A stretch of DNA of 15,586 nucleotides from Verrucomicrobiaceae bacterium UBA7681 (lineage in GTDB: Bacteria > Verrucomicrobiota > Verrucomicrobiia > Verrucomicrobiales > Verrucomicrobiaceae). The notes under the pieces were generated by a model that saw nothing but the letters and a program-made list of their open reading frames with translations, had not been told where the DNA came from and searched no databases. A program made the translations under genes and the position numbers. Position 1 is the first letter of the stretch. The number at the start of each line of letters is the position of its first letter. Location: NCBI GenBank assembly GCA_002482965.1, contig DLGZ01000066.1, forward strand, positions 11,030 through 26,615, given 5' to 3'. This document shows, piece by piece, positions 14,456 through 15,586 of this stretch.

Positions 14456-14602
14456 CAGTGGGGGCATGGCGACTTTTTGACCCGGGGGCTGGAGCGGGTG
14501 AAGGGTGAGTTCAGCCTCAGCGCGCTGGCCTACAACCTCAGGCGCGTGCTCAATCTCAAACCGATGAGCGAACTGCTCAGCGCGCTGCCCAAGGCGGCGT
14601 GA
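14456..14602 (+). pseudogene. 3' end of an IS1182-like transposase
   Basis: The reading 'QWGHGDFLTRGLERVKGEF' and 'SLSALAYNLRRVLNLKPMSELL' is the typical C-terminus of IS1182/DDE_Tnp_1_6 transposases, ending with TGA at 14600-14602. Nothing upstream matches the rest of that gene: the fragment begins exactly where the IS4-like inverted repeat ends. The missing part is not visible on the far side of the IS4-like element, so a simple insertion was followed by loss, or the junction arose by rearrangement. Confidence 0.7.
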
Positions 14603-14940
14603 AGGGCGTAAACTCGCTGAAAATGCCCTGCGACGGACTCCTGATGAACGCATTTTCGTCCATTTGTCCCCCTCAGGAAAAGCAGCGAAGCGTGGAAGGC
14701 GAAAATCCACTCGTCCTGATGCCAGATTTCCACCGGCATTGAGGCGGGCGTTTTCAAAAAGGAGTTTTCACACAGCCTGTAAAGCCGGGACTACAATCCG
14801 AAGAAGTGTTGGACTCGGAGGCTCCTTCTCTCTGCTCGGTGCGGTGCGTTTTGCGGAGCGTGAGGAGCGAGGCCCATTCTTCGCGCTTGCGCGCTACGAA
14901 GGGCATGCTGAGTAGGAGAACGAGGACGAAAAAACGAGTG
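14603..14940. other. Non-coding stretch between transposase remnant and peroxiredoxin gene
   Basis: This probably includes the outer end of the IS1182-like element. GAAAATGC (14619-14626) and GCATTTTC (14650-14657) form an 8-base inverted pair. A 'ggactcggagg' word at about 14812-14822 matches the core of the inverted repeat at 9506-9677. A CTTCG/CGAAG hairpin lies at 14879-14901. No gene was recognised. Confidence 0.4.
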
Positions 14941-15417
14941 CTAGGAAGCGAGAGCTGCGAGGACGGCTGCGAGGTGTTCGGCGGGTTTTACTTTTTCGAG
15001 GATGGTGGTGATGTGGCCGGTTTCGGAGATGATGAAGGTGGTGCGTTCGGTGCCCATGTACTTTTTGCCGTAGAGGGTTTTTTCGACCCAGACGCCGTAG
15101 AGGTTGACGATGGTGTGGTCGGGGTCGGCGATGAGGGGGAAGGGGAGGGTGTGTTTTTGGATGAACTTGGCGTGGCGCTTGATGGGATCGGGGCTGATGC
15201 CGAAGAGGTGGGCTTTTTGGGTGATCTGGGACCATGAGTCGCGGAGGGCGCAGGCTTGGGTGGTGCAGCCGGGGGTGTCGTCTTTGGGGTAGAAGTAGAG
15301 GACGACTTTTTGGCCGCGAAGCTGGCTGAGGGTGAGGGTGGTTTCTGACTTGTAACTGCCGCCGATGACGGGGGCGGTGAAGTCGGGGGCGAGGGAATTG
15401 AGGGAGGGATGGGGCAT
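14941..15417 (-). CDS. bcp: BCP-type thioredoxin-dependent peroxiredoxin
   Basis: This 158-residue cytoplasmic peroxiredoxin reduces hydrogen peroxide and organic hydroperoxides with electrons from thioredoxin. It has the family order: 'LAPDFTAPVIGG' (9-20), 'VVLYFYPKDDTPGCTTQACALRD' (38-60) with peroxidatic Cys51 and resolving Cys56 five residues later, then 'LFGISPDP', 'LPFPLIADPD' and 'GTERTTFIISETG'. The length suits the BCP subfamily. I chose the ATG at 15417 because it begins just before the family's conserved start; an ATG at 15441 lies within the edge of the heptad repeat and would add eight residues. The gene seems intact although the region to its left is decayed. Confidence 0.93.
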   Translation of the reverse strand: MPHPSLNSLAPDFTAPVIGGSYKSETTLTLSQLRGQKVVLYFYPKDDTPGCTTQACALRDSWSQITQKAHLFGISPDPIKRHAKFIQKHTLPFPLIADPDHTIVNLYGVWVEKTLYGKKYMGTERTTFIISETGHITTILEKVKPAEHLAAVLAALAS

Positions 15418-15434
15418 GGGTGGCTGAGGGAGGC

Positions 15435-15467
15435 TGAACATTCAACGTTGAACAATGAACATTGAAA
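15435..15467. repeat. Second heptad repeat array (TTCAATG type)
   Basis: On the minus strand the units read TTTCAAT, GTTCATT, GTTCAAC, GTTGAAT, GTTCA: the same 7-base period as the array at 11644-11683. It lies immediately upstream of the peroxiredoxin gene, so it is in or near its promoter or leader. Confidence 0.75.
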
Positions 15468-15586
15468 AGCCTGAACTGAGAGGGGAGCAGCGATGCTGTT
15501 TGGTTTCTCGGTGGATGCTGGATGGGAGTGGGTGGATTGGCCGCAACCCGTTTTGAGGTCTTCGAGCTACGAAGCACCTGAACTCA

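Noticed and set aside
14894..15577. Long minus-strand frame overlapping the peroxiredoxin gene
   Set aside because: It is Pro/Arg/His-rich, reads through the heptad repeat and is out of frame with the clear BCP gene.

Overview
The window looks like chromosomal DNA of a GC-rich bacterium, most likely of the phylum Verrucomicrobiota (Prosthecobacter/Verrucomicrobium-like). That placement is an inference. It rests on strongly C-rich third codon positions, weak or absent Shine-Dalgarno sequences at most starts, the gene families present, and intergenic repeats such as heptad 'TTCAATG' arrays and 'gcggac..gtccgc' inverted repeats. No rRNA, tRNA or CRISPR array was seen.

Left part (1-3900): an orphan barstar-like protein, a probable lipoprotein, a small unknown protein (minus strand), an RcnA-type nickel/cobalt efflux permease with an unusually large inserted domain (minus), and a C4 zinc-ribbon protein with a long acidic tail. 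A clear intrinsic terminator follows at 3933-3974.

Centre (4226-6973): the most coherent system in the window, a tightly coupled four-gene operon in which every junction is an ATGA stop/start overlap. Its genes encode a DUF899 thioredoxin-like protein, a small CPMC-containing membrane protein, a YCII/DGPF-type protein and an ECF42-type sigma factor with the long C-terminal helical-repeat extension. ECF42 and DGPF proteins are known partners. The two Cys-motif proteins co-translated ahead of them suggest a thiol- or oxidant-linked sensing or output branch.

Right of centre (6974-10461): a non-coding island with a short coding-like remnant, a soluble class III nucleotidyl cyclase, a secreted metallo-beta-lactamase-fold hydrolase, a 172-bp MITE-like element with perfect 28-bp inverted ends, and a secreted protein resembling the XAC2610 family.

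Right part (10582-15586): a decaying region. It holds a HELGH metallopeptidase-like gene broken by two frameshifts and one stop, two small unknown genes, an outer-membrane-barrel gene with an in-frame TAA and a polyproline tail (followed by a terminator), and nested palindromes. It also holds an internally deleted IS4-family element that keeps matching 16-bp ends and abuts the 3' end of an IS1182-like transposase. The window ends with an intact BCP peroxiredoxin on the minus strand. Two heptad-repeat patches (11644-11683 and 15435-15467) flank this region.
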